The notes under the pieces: generated by a model
Seen by the model: the letters and a program-made list of their open reading frames with translations, nothing else
What the model was told of the DNA's origin: nothing
Databases searched by the model: none
Part shown: one piece after another, positions 19,636-27,823 of the stretch
How positions within the stretch are numbered: position 1 is the first letter of the stretch
Layout of the letters: each line of letters opens with the position of its first letter
Translations under genes and position numbers: made by a program
NCBI RefSeq assembly: GCF_003058085.1
Contig: NZ_QBUD01000001.1
Coordinates: forward strand, 620,001 to 684,000
Source: Yoonia sediminilitoris
GTDB lineage: Bacteria; Pseudomonadota; Alphaproteobacteria; Rhodobacterales; Rhodobacteraceae
Reading direction: 5' to 3'
Length of the DNA stretch: 64,000 bases

Positions 19636-20062
19636 AAACCGATTCCCGAAGTGCAAGCTGGAATGCAGCAGAGTTATTCGCCGTTGAAGTCACATCAGAG
19701 CCGTAGTTTGCGTTGAAGACAGAAGCGATGCGCGACAGACCCGCATCACCCAGCAAAACGCCACCGTTACTAAAGGCTGTTTCTGTCGTCTCGTATGCAT
19801 GTGTACCTGTTGTTCCCAAATACGGCGCAATATCAAGACACCATGCAACGAAATCGCCAAACCCGCCCGGCGTGCTGTCGGTCATACTAAGCCGCCAGAA
19901 AGCACACGCGTTTGACCGCCAGCCACTGTCACCGGTGCTGCGTCGATCGCAACTGCGCGGTAGCCTGCAGCAGACCCTTCGTAAACAAAATTAAGTGTTG
20001 CAGCAGACGCGCTTTGCGCGCATGTCAAGAAAATCGGCAGCAAGTGCAAGTTTAATTTTCAT
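19636..20062 (-). pseudogene. Decayed secreted protein gene, PEP-CTERM/VPLPA-CTERM substrate type
   Basis: Read on the minus strand, a signal-peptide-like segment (LLPIFLTCAQSASAATLNFVYEG) leads into VTVAGGQTRVLSGGL and then, in a different frame, MTDSTPGGFGDFVAWCLDIAPYLG and a stretch ending SAAFQLALRESVYDTDQ. These are typical of the N-terminal domain of PEP-CTERM-type surface proteins. A one-base deletion is likely at about 19886: TTAGTATG where TTAAGTATG would keep the frame. A second shift affects the start near 20062. The C-terminal half with the sorting signal is missing, replaced by an aminotransferase fragment and the end of the neighbouring gene. Not expected to be functional. Confidence 0.65.
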
Positions 20063-20465
20063 AACTTGAAAAACCTAAACCGATAGAAATTCGTTTACGT
20101 ATTATCTTTTATTAACATGATGTTAATGCCAAAAAAGCCACAAAAACTTTTGGGCCATTCTAAAATAGGCTTGGGATCGCCAAGCTGTTTCGCTTCTGGC
20201 AGCAGTCTTGGCTTTGGTCGATCATAATGCCGAAAAACACGCTTTAATTGCTGCGTGCAAATGTGTTTTCGGGTTGCCTATGGCAGGTTTTATTTGGGCG
20301 AAAAGTCTGCGAATGCAAACTTATCAATTGAAAGCGACTCTGGCAGTCAATTGGGCACGGGGCAAAAATGGGCTGCGCCTGTGATACAAATGCGACCGGC
20401 ATCAGCCGAAGGCTGTCATTTGAAGAGAGCCGGTATTGGATGCTATGTCTTGCGTCGCAAGTGAG
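20063..20465. other. AT-rich intergenic region
   Basis: About 400 bases without a credible gene. It is noticeably richer in A and T than its surroundings (runs such as TTATCTTTTATTAACATG), as expected for a decayed or horizontally acquired boundary next to the pseudogene. A 69-codon open frame here has no protein-like features and is not called. Confidence 0.5.
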
Positions 20466-20495
20466 TTGACAGACGCGCAGACCTCATCCTACAAA
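20466..20495 (+). promoter_or_regulatory. Predicted sigma-70 promoter for the leucine-degradation operon
   Basis: TTGACA at 20466-20471 matches the -35 consensus exactly; an 18-base spacer leads to TACAAA at 20490-20495 as -10. The ivd start lies 33 bases further on. Confidence 0.5.
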
Positions 20496-20509
20496 TGAAC
20501 ACCTGTTCA
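20496..20509. promoter_or_regulatory. Operator-like palindrome before ivd
   Basis: TGAACA-CC-TGTTCA is an exact inverted repeat directly after the predicted -10 box, where a bound repressor would block transcription. The type resembles TetR-family operators of acyl-CoA metabolism. No regulator gene is nearby. Confidence 0.5.
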
Positions 20510-20528
20510 ATTAATGCGGAGCTGTGCG

Positions 20529-21692
20529 ATGTTTCACGCCTCAATGGTGTTCGATCTGGGTGAGGATGTGAACGCGCTGCGCGATATGGTCCACGCATGG
20601 GCGCAGGACCGGGTCAAGCCGATGGCCACCGATATTGACAAATCCAACATGTTTCCGCCCGAACTCTGGCCAGAGATGGGCGAACTTGGCTTGCTGGGTG
20701 TCACCGTGGACGAGGCTTACGGCGGCGCGGGCATGTCCTATCTCGCCCATACGGTCGCGATTGAGGAAATTGCGCGAGCGAGCGCTTCGGTCTCACTCTC
20801 ATACGGTGCCCATTCAAACCTTTGCGTCAATCAGATCAAATTGAACGGAACCGACGAACAGAAGGCCAAATACCTGCCGCGTCTGATCTCGGGGGCGCAT
20901 GTGGGCGCGTTGGCGATGTCGGAAGCCGGGGCCGGTTCCGATGTTGTGTCCATGTCGTTGCGGGCTGAAAAGCGCAACGATCACTACCGCCTGTCCGGCA
21001 ACAAATACTGGATCACCAACGGCCCCGATGCCGATACGCTTGTGGTCTATGCCAAGACGGACCCCGATGCGGGGTCCAAGGGGATCACGGCCTTTCTGAT
21101 CGAAAAGGAAATGACCGGTTTCAGCACTTCGCCACATTTCGACAAGCTGGGCATGCGCGGGTCAAACACGTCCGAACTGATCTTTGACGATGTGCAGGTG
21201 CCATTCGAAAATGTGCTGGGGGAAGAGGGCAAAGGCGTGCGCGTCCTGATGTCCGGCCTTGACTATGAACGGGTGGTTTTGGCGGGCATCGGCCTTGGCA
21301 TCATGGCCGCCTGTCTGGACGAGGTCATGCCCTACATCAGTACCCGCAAACAGTTCGGAGAACCCGTTGGCAATTTCCAACTGATGCAGGGCAAGATCGC
21401 CGATATGTATACGGCAATGAATTCTGCCCGCGCCTATGTCTACGAAGTGGCCCGCGCCTGTGATCGCGGCACCGTCACGCGGCAGGATGCGGCCGCCTGT
21501 TGTCTTTATGCTTCCGAAGAGGCGATGAAGCAGGCCCACCAAGCCGTGCAGGCCATGGGCGGCGCGGGCTTCCTGAATGACGCACCCGTCGCCCGTCTGT
21601 TTCGCGATGCAAAGCTGATGGAGATCGGGGCGGGCACATCCGAAATTCGCCGCATGCTGGTCGGACGTGAATTGATGGGGGCAATGGGGTAG
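20529..21692 (+). CDS. ivd: Isovaleryl-CoA dehydrogenase
   Basis: An acyl-CoA dehydrogenase that oxidises isovaleryl-CoA to 3-methylcrotonyl-CoA in leucine degradation, using FAD and passing electrons to ETF. Seen: the FAD-contacting segments MSEAGAGSDVVSM and NKYWITNGPDAD, and LDYERVVLAG with the catalytic glutamate in the position characteristic of isovaleryl-CoA dehydrogenases. The C-terminus shows QAMGGAGFLNDAPVARLFRDAK. ATG 20529 gives 387 residues with GGAG 7 bases ahead; ATG 20514 is an alternative. The following genes supply the later steps, strongly supporting the substrate. Confidence 0.95.
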   Translation: MFHASMVFDLGEDVNALRDMVHAWAQDRVKPMATDIDKSNMFPPELWPEMGELGLLGVTVDEAYGGAGMSYLAHTVAIEEIARASASVSLSYGAHSNLCVNQIKLNGTDEQKAKYLPRLISGAHVGALAMSEAGAGSDVVSMSLRAEKRNDHYRLSGNKYWITNGPDADTLVVYAKTDPDAGSKGITAFLIEKEMTGFSTSPHFDKLGMRGSNTSELIFDDVQVPFENVLGEEGKGVRVLMSGLDYERVVLAGIGLGIMAACLDEVMPYISTRKQFGEPVGNFQLMQGKIADMYTAMNSARAYVYEVARACDRGTVTRQDAAACCLYASEEAMKQAHQAVQAMGGAGFLNDAPVARLFRDAKLMEIGAGTSEIRRMLVGRELMGAMG

Positions 21693-21701
21693 TGTGGGGC
21701 A

Positions 21702-21995
21702 ATGAACCGGAAAGCCTATTTCCTGCCATTTGCGGCGCTCACCATTTTTGTGGCCTACCTGGGCTTGCGGATTGGTGATGTGCCCACCGAAACCGAAATC
21801 ATCAACCGCTATGCTGCGGCCTATCTTGAAACCGCAGGTGATGGAGCGCGGCCCACTGACTGCGCGGCGACCCCGCATCCTGACCCGGCTATTCGCATGA
21901 TTATCGCCTGCACCCACCCCAGCGGCGTGCTGACCACCTATTACGCCGGCCCCCGTGGCGAGTCCGTGCCGCAACCCGAAGGACCCTCCGCATGA
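21702..21995 (+). CDS. Small membrane-anchored protein of unknown function
   Basis: A 97-residue protein between ivd and mccB. Residues about 7-24 ([19 protein letters not shown]) form one membrane anchor or uncleaved signal; the rest, with two cysteines (DCAAT and IIACTH), would face the periplasm. I recognise no domain. It starts 9 bases after ivd and its stop overlaps the mccB start (ATGA), so it is translated with the leucine-degradation genes. Its role there is unknown; the catabolic enzymes around it are cytoplasmic. Confidence 0.65.
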   Translation: MNRKAYFLPFAALTIFVAYLGLRIGDVPTETEIINRYAAAYLETAGDGARPTDCAATPHPDPAIRMIIACTHPSGVLTTYYAGPRGESVPQPEGPSA

Positions 21996-23551
21996 CCCGT
22001 GACGCACATGAAGCGGCTCTGGCCGAAGTGGCTGCCGCGGCACAGCAGGCTGCCCTTGGCGGAGGAGAGAAATCCCGCGACCGTCATCTGGGCCGGGGCA
22101 AGATGCTGCCCCGCGACCGGGTGGCCAATCTGCTTGACCCGGGATCGCCCTTTCTGGAGGTCGGCGCCACTGCCGCCCATGGCATGTATGACGGGGCCGC
22201 CCCCTGTGCGGGCGTGATCGCTGGTGTGGGGCAGGTCAATGGTGTGGAGGTGATGGTCGTCTGCAATGACGCCACCGTCAAAGGCGGCACCTACTATCCG
22301 ATGACCGTCAAAAAACATCTGCGCGCGCAGGAAATTGCAGAGGCTTGCAATCTGCCCTGTATCTATCTGGTCGACAGCGGCGGTGCGAACTTGCCCAACC
22401 AGGATGAGGTTTTCCCTGACCGCGACCATTTTGGGCGTATATTCTATAATCAGGCGCAGATGTCCGCGAAGGGCATTCCGCAGATCGCCGTGGTCATGGG
22501 GTCCTGCACCGCAGGTGGGGCTTATGTGCCTGCGATGGCCGATGTGTCTATTATCGTGAAAGCGCAAGGCACGATCTTTCTGGCGGGGCCACCATTGGTC
22601 AAAGCCGCCACAGGCGAGGTGGTCAGCGCAGAGGATTTGGGCGGCGGCGATGTACATACACGCCTGTCCGGTGTTGCGGATTATCTGGCCGAGGATGATG
22701 CCCACGCACTGGCACTCGCGCGGCAGGCCGTTGCGTCCTGTGCTTTGGATAAAGCAAACCCTGTCAAGCGGTTGCCGTCTGAACCTCCGGCGCTGGATCC
22801 AGCGACCCTGTTTGATGTGATCCCCGCTGATCTGCGCACGCCCTATGACATCCGCGAGGTGATCCGCCGTATTGTCGACGGCTCGCGCTTCGATGAATTC
22901 AAGGCGCGATTTGGCGAAACGCTGGTCTGTGGCTTTGCCCATATCGATGGCTGGCCCTGCGGGATTATCGCCAACAACGGTGTGCTGTTTTCCGAGAGTG
23001 CCCAGAAGGGGGCCCACTTTGTGGAACTGTGCAGCCAGCGCAAAATCCCGTTGGTATTCCTGCAAAATATCACCGGCTTCATGGTGGGGCAGAAGTACGA
23101 AAACGAAGGGATCGCCCGGCATGGGGCAAAAATGGTCACGGCGGTGGCCACCACCAAGGTCCCCAAGATTACGATGGTTGTCGGCGGGTCATATGGTGCG
23201 GGCAATTATGGCATGTCAGGAAGGGCTTATAGTCCGCATTTCATGTGGTCATGGCCGACGTCGCGGATATCAGTCATGGGTGGCGAACAGGCGGCAGGTG
23301 TGCTGGCGACCGTCAAGCGAGACGCGATTGAACGCAGCGGCGGTACTTGGTCAGCCGAGGAGGAAGCCGCCTTTAAGAAACCAACGACCGACATGTTCGC
23401 CGAACAATCCCACCCGCTTTATGCCAGCGCCCGGCTTTGGGATGACGGGGTGATCGACCCGCGCAAAAGCCGCGAAGTGCTGGCGCTGTCTCTTTCAGCC
23501 GCCCTGAATGCACCAATAGAGGACACGCGCTTTGGCGTGTTTCGGATGTGA
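21992..23551 (+). CDS. mccB: 3-methylcrotonyl-CoA carboxylase, carboxyltransferase (beta) subunit
   Basis: The carboxyltransferase half of methylcrotonyl-CoA carboxylase, moving CO2 from carboxybiotin to 3-methylcrotonyl-CoA. Seen: [17 protein letters not shown] at the start, [32 protein letters not shown], and the glycine-rich [28 protein letters not shown] that lines the acyl-CoA pocket. The length of 519 residues is within the family. The start overlaps the small membrane gene and the stop overlaps mccA by one base, as expected for stoichiometric subunits. The ivd and HMG-CoA-lyase neighbours distinguish it from propionyl-CoA carboxylase. Confidence 0.95.
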   Translation: MTRDAHEAALAEVAAAAQQAALGGGEKSRDRHLGRGKMLPRDRVANLLDPGSPFLEVGATAAHGMYDGAAPCAGVIAGVGQVNGVEVMVVCNDATVKGGTYYPMTVKKHLRAQEIAEACNLPCIYLVDSGGANLPNQDEVFPDRDHFGRIFYNQAQMSAKGIPQIAVVMGSCTAGGAYVPAMADVSIIVKAQGTIFLAGPPLVKAATGEVVSAEDLGGGDVHTRLSGVADYLAEDDAHALALARQAVASCALDKANPVKRLPSEPPALDPATLFDVIPADLRTPYDIREVIRRIVDGSRFDEFKARFGETLVCGFAHIDGWPCGIIANNGVLFSESAQKGAHFVELCSQRKIPLVFLQNITGFMVGQKYENEGIARHGAKMVTAVATTKVPKITMVVGGSYGAGNYGMSGRAYSPHFMWSWPTSRISVMGGEQAAGVLATVKRDAIERSGGTWSAEEEAAFKKPTTDMFAEQSHPLYASARLWDDGVIDPRKSREVLALSLSAALNAPIEDTRFGVFRM

Positions 23552-25461
23552 TGTTTGACAAGATCCTGATCGCCAACAGGGGCGAGATTGCCTGCCGTAT
23601 CATCAAGACGGCCCGCGCAATGGGTGTGCGGACAGTCGCTGTTTATTCCGACGCAGACGCGCAGGCGCTTCATGTGGCGCAAGCGGACGAGGTCGTGCGC
23701 CTTGGCCCTGCGCCTGTGGCAGATAGTTACTTGCGGGGTGATCTGATCGTGCAAGCTGCGCGCGACACTGGCGCGCAGGCAATCCATCCCGGTTACGGAT
23801 TTCTGTCCGAAAATCCTGAATTTGTGGATCTGGTGACGGACGCTGGATTGGTCTTTATCGGCCCCTCGGCCAAGGCAATCCGCGCAATGGGGCTGAAGGA
23901 CGCGGCCAAGGCACTGATGGCAGATGCAGGCGTGCCTGTCGTTCAGGGGTATCACGGGTCGCAACAGGACCCCGCTTTTTTAGCTAAAAAAGCGGCTGAG
24001 ATCGGTTATCCCGTGTTGATAAAAGCCGTCGCCGGTGGCGGCGGCAAGGGCATGCGACTGGTCGAGGGGGCCCCAGATTTTCTAGAAAATCTGGCCAGCG
24101 CCCAGTCCGAAGCGCGGTCTGCTTTTGGCAACGCCGACGTTCTGATTGAGAAATACATCACGTCGCCCCGCCATATCGAAGTGCAGGTCTTTGGTGATGG
24201 TGTGGATGCGGTGCATTTGTTCGAACGCGACTGTTCGCTGCAAAGACGCCATCAGAAGGTGATCGAGGAAGCGCCGGCGCCGGGCATGACCGATGCGGTC
24301 AGGCAGGCGATGGGCGATGCGGCCGTTACGGCGGCCAAGGCCATCGGGTACGCCGGGGCCGGCACGATTGAATTCATCGTGGATGGGTCAAACGGGCTGC
24401 GCACGGATGGCTTCTGGTTCATGGAAATGAATACACGCTTGCAGGTCGAACACCCTGTCACCGAAGCGATCACCGGCGTTGATCTGGTGGAATGGCAATT
24501 GCGCGTCGCGGCAGGCGAGCCATTGCCCCTGTCGCAGGCTGACCTGACGATCAGCGGCCACGCCTTTGAGGCCCGGTTATATGCCGAGGACGTGCCAGCC
24601 GGGTTCCTGCCCGCCACAGGCCGCCTTGATCACCTGCAGTTTCCTGAAAATGCGCGGATCGACACCGGGGTGATGACGGGGGATGAGATTTCACCGTGGT
24701 ACGATCCGATGATTGCCAAGATCACAACACATGGGCCGGATCGTCCGACGGCATTGCGCAGGTTGCATGCCGCACTGGATGCGACCCAAGTGGCCGGCAC
24801 GGTGACCAACCTTGGTTTTTTGCGGCGTCTCGCACGGTACAGGGGCTTCAATGACGGCGATGTTGATACGGGCCTGATCACGCGCAACAGTGACAGCCTT
24901 TGCCGGACACCCATGCCGGACAACAGAACCGTTGCGGTTGCTGCCGTAGAGGCCGCAAGGATTGCTCCCGGCGCCCTGACCGGCTTTTCGCTTTGGGCGC
25001 CATTGTGCCATGATATCATGCTGGCTCAAGGCGACGACATCCACTGCGTCCGTTTGACCTTTCAGGGTCCCGACACTGTACTTGCAGCCATTGCGGGTGA
25101 TCAACTGATGTTACGTCGCACGGCTGATCATTGGGGGGTGCCCGCGTTGCGCCATGGCGCGCAGGTCACCGTGTTCGGGGCTGAAACACACAGCTTTGAC
25201 CTGATTGATCCGCTGGAACGTGCATCCGATGCGCAGGGCGGTGACAGTGTCATGTCGCCAATGCCGGGACTGGTTCGTGCCGTTTCGGTCGCAATGGGGC
25301 AGGTCGTCAGCGCAGGTGAGCGTCTGGTTGTTTTGGAGGCGATGAAGATGGAACATGTCCTTTGCGCGCCGCGCGACGGAACGGTGGCGTCGGTCGCCGT
25401 TGCCGCAGGTGATCAGGTGACTGCCGGAATGATGCTGGTGGCGCTGGAGGACGCAACATGA
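23551..25461 (+). CDS. mccA: 3-methylcrotonyl-CoA carboxylase, biotin-containing (alpha) subunit
   Basis: The biotin carboxylase and biotin carrier half of methylcrotonyl-CoA carboxylase. The ATP-grasp biotin carboxylase domain runs from FDKILIANRGEIACRI through KAVAGGGGKGMRLVEG, CSLQRRHQKVIEEAPAP and MEMNTRLQVEHPVTE; the carrier domain at the C-terminus has EAMKMEH, whose lysine carries biotin. The length is 636 residues. ATG 23551 overlaps the mccB stop by one base. Unusually, two perfect palindromes of 24 and 22 bp, built on A/T cores, lie inside the coding sequence at 23972-23995 and 24073-24094 and bring in TTA and CTA leucine codons. Confidence 0.96.
   Translation: MFDKILIANRGEIACRIIKTARAMGVRTVAVYSDADAQALHVAQADEVVRLGPAPVADSYLRGDLIVQAARDTGAQAIHPGYGFLSENPEFVDLVTDAGLVFIGPSAKAIRAMGLKDAAKALMADAGVPVVQGYHGSQQDPAFLAKKAAEIGYPVLIKAVAGGGGKGMRLVEGAPDFLENLASAQSEARSAFGNADVLIEKYITSPRHIEVQVFGDGVDAVHLFERDCSLQRRHQKVIEEAPAPGMTDAVRQAMGDAAVTAAKAIGYAGAGTIEFIVDGSNGLRTDGFWFMEMNTRLQVEHPVTEAITGVDLVEWQLRVAAGEPLPLSQADLTISGHAFEARLYAEDVPAGFLPATGRLDHLQFPENARIDTGVMTGDEISPWYDPMIAKITTHGPDRPTALRRLHAALDATQVAGTVTNLGFLRRLARYRGFNDGDVDTGLITRNSDSLCRTPMPDNRTVAVAAVEAARIAPGALTGFSLWAPLCHDIMLAQGDDIHCVRLTFQGPDTVLAAIAGDQLMLRRTADHWGVPALRHGAQVTVFGAETHSFDLIDPLERASDAQGGDSVMSPMPGLVRAVSVAMGQVVSAGERLVVLEAMKMEHVLCAPRDGTVASVAVAAGDQVTAGMMLVALEDAT
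23972..23995. repeat. 24-bp perfect palindrome inside mccA
   Basis: Arms CCGCTTTTTTAG and CTAAAAAAGCGG meet at an AGCT centre. In frame it encodes P-A-F-L-A-K-K-A with a TTA leucine codon. It belongs with three other AT-cored palindromes in this window. Confidence 0.8.
24073..24094. repeat. 22-bp perfect palindrome inside mccA
   Basis: Arms CCAGATTTTCT and AGAAAATCTGG meet at a CTAG centre, 101 bases after the first mccA palindrome. In frame it encodes P-D-F-L-E-N-L with a CTA leucine codon. CTAG is an uncommon tetranucleotide in most bacteria. Confidence 0.8.
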
Positions 25462-26108
25462 TCCGCCTGCATCACTGTCCGCAAACCCGGTCAATGCGCA
25501 GCCTGTGGTTGCTGCATGAACTGGGCGTTGATTTCGACCTTGTGGAATATCCGTTTGACAAGACCCTGCGCGAAGAACCCTATGCCTCGCTGAACCCGAC
25601 AGGGCGGGTGCCGACACTCGAAATTGATGGCGACATCCTGACCGAAAGCGGCGCCATTGCCGAATTTCTGTGTGAGCGGTTTTCAGATGCGGGCTTGGGG
25701 CGTGCGCCGGGTGAAGCCGGTCGCGCTGTCTGGCTGAACTGGATTCACTTTGCCGAAACCATCAGCCAGCATTGCGCGACCCTCACGCAGCAACATGTGG
25801 CCCTGCGCGATGATGCCATGCGCTCACCCATACTGATGCAGCTTGAAGCCAAGCGTTTGGCGCGCACGCTGGCGACCGTCGAAAAGGGCCTGACCGCCCC
25901 CTATCTGGTGGGTCACTTTTCGGCTGCGGATGTCGGTGTCGGGCAGGCGGTCTATATGGCCACCCATTTTGTGCATCTGGATACATTTCCGCGCCTGACG
26001 GACTGGTATGCCCGTCTTGCCACCCGTCCGGCATTCCAGAAGTCGCTTCCGGGTGAGACGCGGCTCTATGCCCGCGACTTTTACCCGCCGTGGGACGTGG
26101 CCACATGA
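25458..26108 (+). CDS. Glutathione S-transferase family protein
   Basis: A 216-residue GST. The N-terminal thioredoxin-like domain has HHCPQTRSMRS, the cis-proline region GRVPTLEIDG and the glutathione-binding ESGAIAEFL; an all-helical C-terminal domain with YLVGHFSAADVGVGQAVYM follows. It overlaps mccA at its start (ATGA) and HMG-CoA lyase at its end (ATGA), so it is translated within the leucine-degradation operon. Its role there is not established; handling of reactive acyl-CoA or enal by-products is a possibility (inference). Confidence 0.9.
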   Translation: MIRLHHCPQTRSMRSLWLLHELGVDFDLVEYPFDKTLREEPYASLNPTGRVPTLEIDGDILTESGAIAEFLCERFSDAGLGRAPGEAGRAVWLNWIHFAETISQHCATLTQQHVALRDDAMRSPILMQLEAKRLARTLATVEKGLTAPYLVGHFSAADVGVGQAVYMATHFVHLDTFPRLTDWYARLATRPAFQKSLPGETRLYARDFYPPWDVAT

Positions 26109-26974
26109 CCGACGGCGACAAATTCGTCCGCATTCACGAGGTTGGTCCGCGTGACGGGTTACAGAACGAGCCAAACGTGATTTCGGTGGCTGACAAGGTT
26201 GCCCTGATCGACATGCTTTCAGGCTCTGGTTTGCGCGATATCGAAGTGGGCAGTTTCGTCAGCCCCAAATGGGTGCCACAGATGGCCGACAGCGATCAGG
26301 TGTTGGCACAAATGACGCCGGCGCCCGAAGTACGCTATGCGGTTCTGGTGCCCAACATGCGCGGTTGGGAAGGATTTGTTGCTGCCCGCCAACCGGATGT
26401 GACTTACGAAGTGGCGGTGTTCATTTCGGCATCCGAGGGGTTTTCGCGCAGCAATCTCAATTGTTCGATCGCGGAGTCCGTAGAGCGTTTGCTGCCTGTC
26501 GTGCAGGCAGCCCAGGATGCAGGCATTGCGTTGCGCGGTTATATTTCATGCGTCACCGATTGCCCTTTTGACGGGCCGGTTGCGCCGGATGCCGTGGCGC
26601 AGGCTGCCTCACTGTTGCGCGCAGCGGCCCCGATGCCGTTGTCCCTTGGCGATACGATCGGCAAAGCAACACCCGACAGGGTGACGGCCATGCTGCGGGC
26701 CGTGCTGGATGTGGCACCTGTCGATGATATTGCGGGCCACTTTCACGACACTGGCGGGCAGGCCTTGGCGAATATTGCTGCGTCAATGGACATGGGCGTG
26801 CGGGCATTTGACAGTTCGGTCGCGGGACTTGGCGGCTGCCCTTATGCGCCCGGTGCTTCGGGGAATGTTGCGACCGAATCTGTTTTGGAGATGCTACACG
26901 CTCAGGGCTTTGAGACAGGCATCAACGAAGAGGTGATCGCCAAGGCGGCGGCATTTGCGCGAGGATTGCGATGA
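26105..26974 (+). CDS. Hydroxymethylglutaryl-CoA lyase
   Basis: Cleaves 3-hydroxy-3-methylglutaryl-CoA to acetyl-CoA and acetoacetate, the last step of leucine degradation. A TIM-barrel of the HMGL family with EVGPRDGLQNEP near residues 9-20 (catalytic Arg and metal Asp), the DTIGKATPDRV and HFHDTGGQA metal-binding motifs, and the signature GLGGCPYAPGASGN carrying the catalytic cysteine. ATG 26105 gives 289 residues and overlaps the GST stop by four bases; the stop overlaps the enoyl-CoA hydratase start likewise. Often named mvaB or liuE. Confidence 0.95.
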   Translation: MTDGDKFVRIHEVGPRDGLQNEPNVISVADKVALIDMLSGSGLRDIEVGSFVSPKWVPQMADSDQVLAQMTPAPEVRYAVLVPNMRGWEGFVAARQPDVTYEVAVFISASEGFSRSNLNCSIAESVERLLPVVQAAQDAGIALRGYISCVTDCPFDGPVAPDAVAQAASLLRAAAPMPLSLGDTIGKATPDRVTAMLRAVLDVAPVDDIAGHFHDTGGQALANIAASMDMGVRAFDSSVAGLGGCPYAPGASGNVATESVLEMLHAQGFETGINEEVIAKAAAFARGLR

Positions 26975-27753
26975 TTGATCTTGATATTGACGCGCGCGGT
27001 GTCGCGACGCTGACGCTGGCCCGGCCGGAAAAGCATAACGCCTTGTCGCAGGCGCTGATTGACGGATTGCGCGATGCGGCAGCACGTATTGCAGCGGACC
27101 GTGCGATCCGTGTTGTTGTGCTGACCGGGCAGGGGGCGTCGTTTTGCGCAGGCGGTGATTTGAACTGGATGCGTGAACAAATGGCGGGTGATGCAGATGC
27201 CAAACGCAGCGCCGCCCGTGCATTGGCTGGTATGCTGGGCGCGTTGAACAGCCTGCCCCAACCTCTTATCGGCAGAGTGCAGGGCAATGCCTTTGGCGGC
27301 GGTGTCGGCATGGCCTGTGTCTGTGATGTGGCTGTCGCGGCGGACCATGTGAAATGCGGCCTGACCGAAACCAAACTGGGCCTGATCCCGGCGACCATTG
27401 GCCCCTACGTGCTGGCCCGCATGGGAGAGGCAAACGCGCGCCGCGTCTTTATGTCGAGCCGGATATTCGGGGCCGCAGAGGCCCGCGAATTGGGCATCGT
27501 GGCAAAGGTGGTGCCCGCCGATGACCTTGATTCGGCTGTCGCGGCAGAGGTGAAACCTTATCTTGACTGTGCGCCGGGGGCTGTTGCCGCAGCAAAAGCG
27601 TTTGCCAGATCACTCGGCCCGACGATAGACGAGGCAACTGTCACGCGTTCGATAAATGCCCTTATCGCGCAATGGGATAGCCCCGAAGCGACCGAGGGTC
27701 TTTCGGCTTTTTTTGAGCGGCGCAAACCCGATTGGGACAATTGTCATAAATAA
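26971..27753 (+). CDS. Enoyl-CoA hydratase/isomerase, probable methylglutaconyl-CoA hydratase
   Basis: A 260-residue crotonase-fold enzyme. LARPEKHNALS near residue 14, the oxyanion-hole GQGASFCAGGDLNWM, and a second oxyanion block GNAFGGGVGMACVCDVAVA are present, and LTETKLGLIPATIGPYV carries the catalytic glutamate typical of hydratases. In an ivd-mcc-HMG-CoA-lyase operon it should hydrate 3-methylglutaconyl-CoA to HMG-CoA, completing the pathway. The start overlaps the lyase gene by four bases. It is the final gene of the operon. Confidence 0.92.
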   Translation: MIDLDIDARGVATLTLARPEKHNALSQALIDGLRDAAARIAADRAIRVVVLTGQGASFCAGGDLNWMREQMAGDADAKRSAARALAGMLGALNSLPQPLIGRVQGNAFGGGVGMACVCDVAVAADHVKCGLTETKLGLIPATIGPYVLARMGEANARRVFMSSRIFGAAEARELGIVAKVVPADDLDSAVAAEVKPYLDCAPGAVAAAKAFARSLGPTIDEATVTRSINALIAQWDSPEATEGLSAFFERRKPDWDNCHK

Positions 27754-27770
27754 ATGGTCTGATTTCCGTC

Positions 27771-27796
27771 TCAATTCTGTCTGAATTGACGTTTTA
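27771..27796 (+). terminator. Possible terminator after the leucine-degradation operon
   Basis: TCAATTC and GAATTGA form a 7-bp stem with a 5-base loop, followed by CGTTTTATTT. The stem is AT-rich and overlaps a TTGACG that could be a -35 box for the next gene, so the call is tentative. Confidence 0.35.
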
Positions 27797-27823
27797 TTTG
27801 TCCCCATATGAGAGGGGAAGAGC

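Noticed and set aside
20255..20464. A 69-codon frame upstream of ivd
   Set aside because: Lies in AT-rich intergenic DNA, shows no protein-like features and would overlap the ivd promoter.
21941..23122. A 393-codon minus-strand frame opposite mccB
   Set aside because: Shadow of the mccB coding sequence; composition rich in His, Gln and Arg with no family resemblance.
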